Source of the DNA: Nocardiopsaceae bacterium
GTDB taxonomy: Bacteria > Actinomycetota > Actinomycetes > Streptosporangiales > Streptosporangiaceae
Direction of reading: 5' to 3'
Assembly (NCBI GenBank): GCA_031254715.1
Contig: JAIRTY010000661.1
Span: forward strand, 1-6,187
Length of the DNA stretch: 6,187 nucleotides
In this document: positions 5,506 through 6,187 of the stretch, piece by piece
Layout of the letters: each line of letters begins with the position of its first letter
Numbering within the stretch: position 1 is the first letter of the stretch
Translations under genes and position numbers: made by a program
Notes under the pieces: generated by a model
Databases searched by the model: none
What the model saw: the letters and a program-made list of their open reading frames with translations, nothing else
Told to the model about the DNA's origin: nothing

Positions 5506-5545
5506 AGGCTACCGGCTGGTCCCGCGGATTCCGAACCGTTAACAA
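5506..5545 (-). promoter_or_regulatory. putative WhiB7-type promoter for the ABC-F leader transcript
   Basis: Reading the minus strand: an AT-rich patch TTGTTAA (5545-5539), 3 nt, a weak -35 TTCGGA (5535-5530), an 18-nt spacer and a -10 TAGCCT (5511-5506) ending 5 nt before the leader ATG. WhiB7-dependent promoters are known for an AT-rich block just upstream of the -35, and the mycobacterial relative Rv1473 is reported in that regulon. The -35 matches consensus at only three positions, in keeping with an activator-dependent promoter but also with chance. Confidence 0.4.
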
Positions 5546-5550
5546 CGCGG

Positions 5551-5574
5551 CCGGGCTCCGGCACGCCGGCCCGG
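5551..5574 (-). terminator. hairpin after the TetR gene
   Basis: CCGGGC (5551-5556) pairs with GCCCGG (5569-5574), and inside it CGG (5559-5561) pairs with CCG (5566-5568) around a 4-nt loop, with a 2-nt bulge. It lies 18 bp past the TetR stop on the minus strand and is followed by a mildly T-rich CGCGTTGTT. It probably separates the TetR transcript from the ABC-F promoter. Confidence 0.45.
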
Positions 5575-5592
5575 TGCCCACGGGTCCAAGGC

Positions 5593-6187
5593 CTAACCGC
5601 GGCCGCCGATGAGGGCGGCGAGCCCGTCGCAGATGGCCCGCAGGCCGAACTCATAGGCGTGCTCCGGGCTGTAGGCGCTGCCGTGGGCGGTGCCGGCGGC
5701 GGTCCCGACCCGGACCGCCAGCGGGTAGGCGCGCGGGTCGAGGGCACGCGCCAGCAACGGCGCGTGCGCCGTCCACCATTGCTCGTCGTCCATGGCCGAT
5801 TCGCGGCGGGCGGCCCGGGTGTCGGCGGCAGCGCGGGCCCAGGCCTGGACGAAGGTCAGCAGGTGGGTGAGGGCGGCGTCGAGTTCCACGTCGGTGAGGC
5901 CGAGGCGGTCCAGCGCGGACAGCTCGTGCTCGTACTTGGCCATCAGCCCGGGGCCGAGCGGCGGGCGGACGGTGGAGACGGCCGCCGCCCAGGGGTGGGT
6001 CTCGAACAGCGCCCGGTTCTCGGCGGCGACCGCGGCGACCCGCTGCCGCCAGGGCTGCCCATCGGTGCCGGTGCGGGGCATCCGCGCGTAGGCGGCGTCG
6101 AGCATCAGGTCCAGCAGCTCGGCTTTGCCGGGGACGTAGGTGTAGAGGGCGGTGGGCACCACCCCGAGCCCGGCGGCGACCCGGCGC
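5593..6187 (-). CDS. TetR-family transcriptional regulator, N-terminus cut by window edge
   Basis: The frame is open from the window edge to TAG at 5593, giving 197 visible residues. The first of them, RRVAAGLGVVPTALYTYVPGKAELLDLM, are the second half of a TetR helix-turn-helix: helix 2, the turn, the recognition helix ending in LYTYV and the start of helix 4. Only the first part of the DNA-binding domain lies outside. The rest is an all-helical ligand-binding and dimerisation region resembling the TetR_C_1 (tetracycline-repressor-like) type, including PWAAAVSTVRPPLGP and YEFGLRAICDGLAALI near the end. Internal GTG at 6162 falls inside the HTH and is not the start. It lies upstream of the ABC-F gene on the same strand, but 167 bp and a hairpin separate them, so it is probably its own unit. 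Ligand and targets are unknown; TetR proteins often control neighbouring genes, some beyond this window. Confidence 0.88.
   Translation of the reverse strand, partial: RRVAAGLGVVPTALYTYVPGKAELLDLMLDAAYARMPRTGTDGQPWRQRVAAVAAENRALFETHPWAAAVSTVRPPLGPGLMAKYEHELSALDRLGLTDVELDAALTHLLTFVQAWARAAADTRAARRESAMDDEQWWTAHAPLLARALDPRAYPLAVRVGTAAGTAHGSAYSPEHAYEFGLRAICDGLAALIGGRG

Noticed and set aside
4160..5542. 460-codon plus-strand frame antisense to the ABC-F gene
   Set aside because: Composition is Gly/Gln/Arg/His-rich without a domain, and the opposite strand carries a complete, motif-rich ABC-F gene.
5154..5747. Minus-strand frame spanning the TetR end, the leader and the ABC-F start
   Set aside because: It is out of frame with both real genes, Arg/Pro/Ala-rich, and crosses a hairpin and promoter-like elements.

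Overview
The window is very GC-rich, with third-position G/C preference, frequent GTG starts and long antisense shadow reading frames. This points to an actinobacterium; genus cannot be fixed from this piece. I see no mobile element, CRISPR array, tRNA or rRNA.

Layout. (1) 1-1271, minus strand: the first 423 codons of an ABC exporter half-transporter, cut by the window edge before its Walker A motif. (2) 1272-1468: a divergent intergenic region with a 13-bp perfect dyad and an imperfect direct repeat. (3) 1469-2623, plus strand: a metallo-beta-lactamase-fold hydrolase with a winged-helix-like tail. (4) 2613-3398, minus strand: a crotonase-family enoyl-CoA hydratase/isomerase whose 3' end overlaps the hydrolase by 11 bp. 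(5) 3403-3624, minus strand: a 73-residue helix-turn-helix protein, 4 bp upstream of the crotonase gene and probably translationally coupled to it. (6) 3625-3826: intergenic, with GC-rich hairpins next to the ABC-F gene and repeated GATC-containing motifs nearer the HTH gene. (7) 3827-5425, minus strand: a two-ATPase-domain ABC-F protein resembling mycobacterial Rv1473. (8) 5426-5592: the leader region of the ABC-F gene. (9) 5593-6187, minus strand: a TetR-family regulator missing its N-terminus at the window edge.

The most interesting part is the ABC-F leader. It holds a 10-codon open frame (MLRIRSVQAR, minus strand 5500-5468) with an early Arg-Ile-Arg. Arg/Lys-X-Arg/Lys is the class of motif known to stall macrolide-bound ribosomes, as in the ErmD leader. 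The frame starts 5 nt after a TANNNT -10-like hexamer, so it may be leaderless. Codons 6-8 contain a 7-nt sequence perfectly complementary to the spacer between the ABC-F Shine-Dalgarno and its GTG start. A ribosome stalled at the RIR motif would cover the upstream arm and free the start region. An AT-rich patch 3 nt upstream of the weak -35 resembles WhiB7-dependent promoters. Together these suggest drug-induced translational attenuation of a ribosome-protection gene. The elements are read directly; the mechanism is inference.

The ABC-F, small HTH and crotonase genes form a same-strand group that I recall as recurring in actinobacteria. The TetR gene upstream is probably a separate unit, since a hairpin follows its stop. 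The exporter and hydrolase genes diverge and may share control elements.
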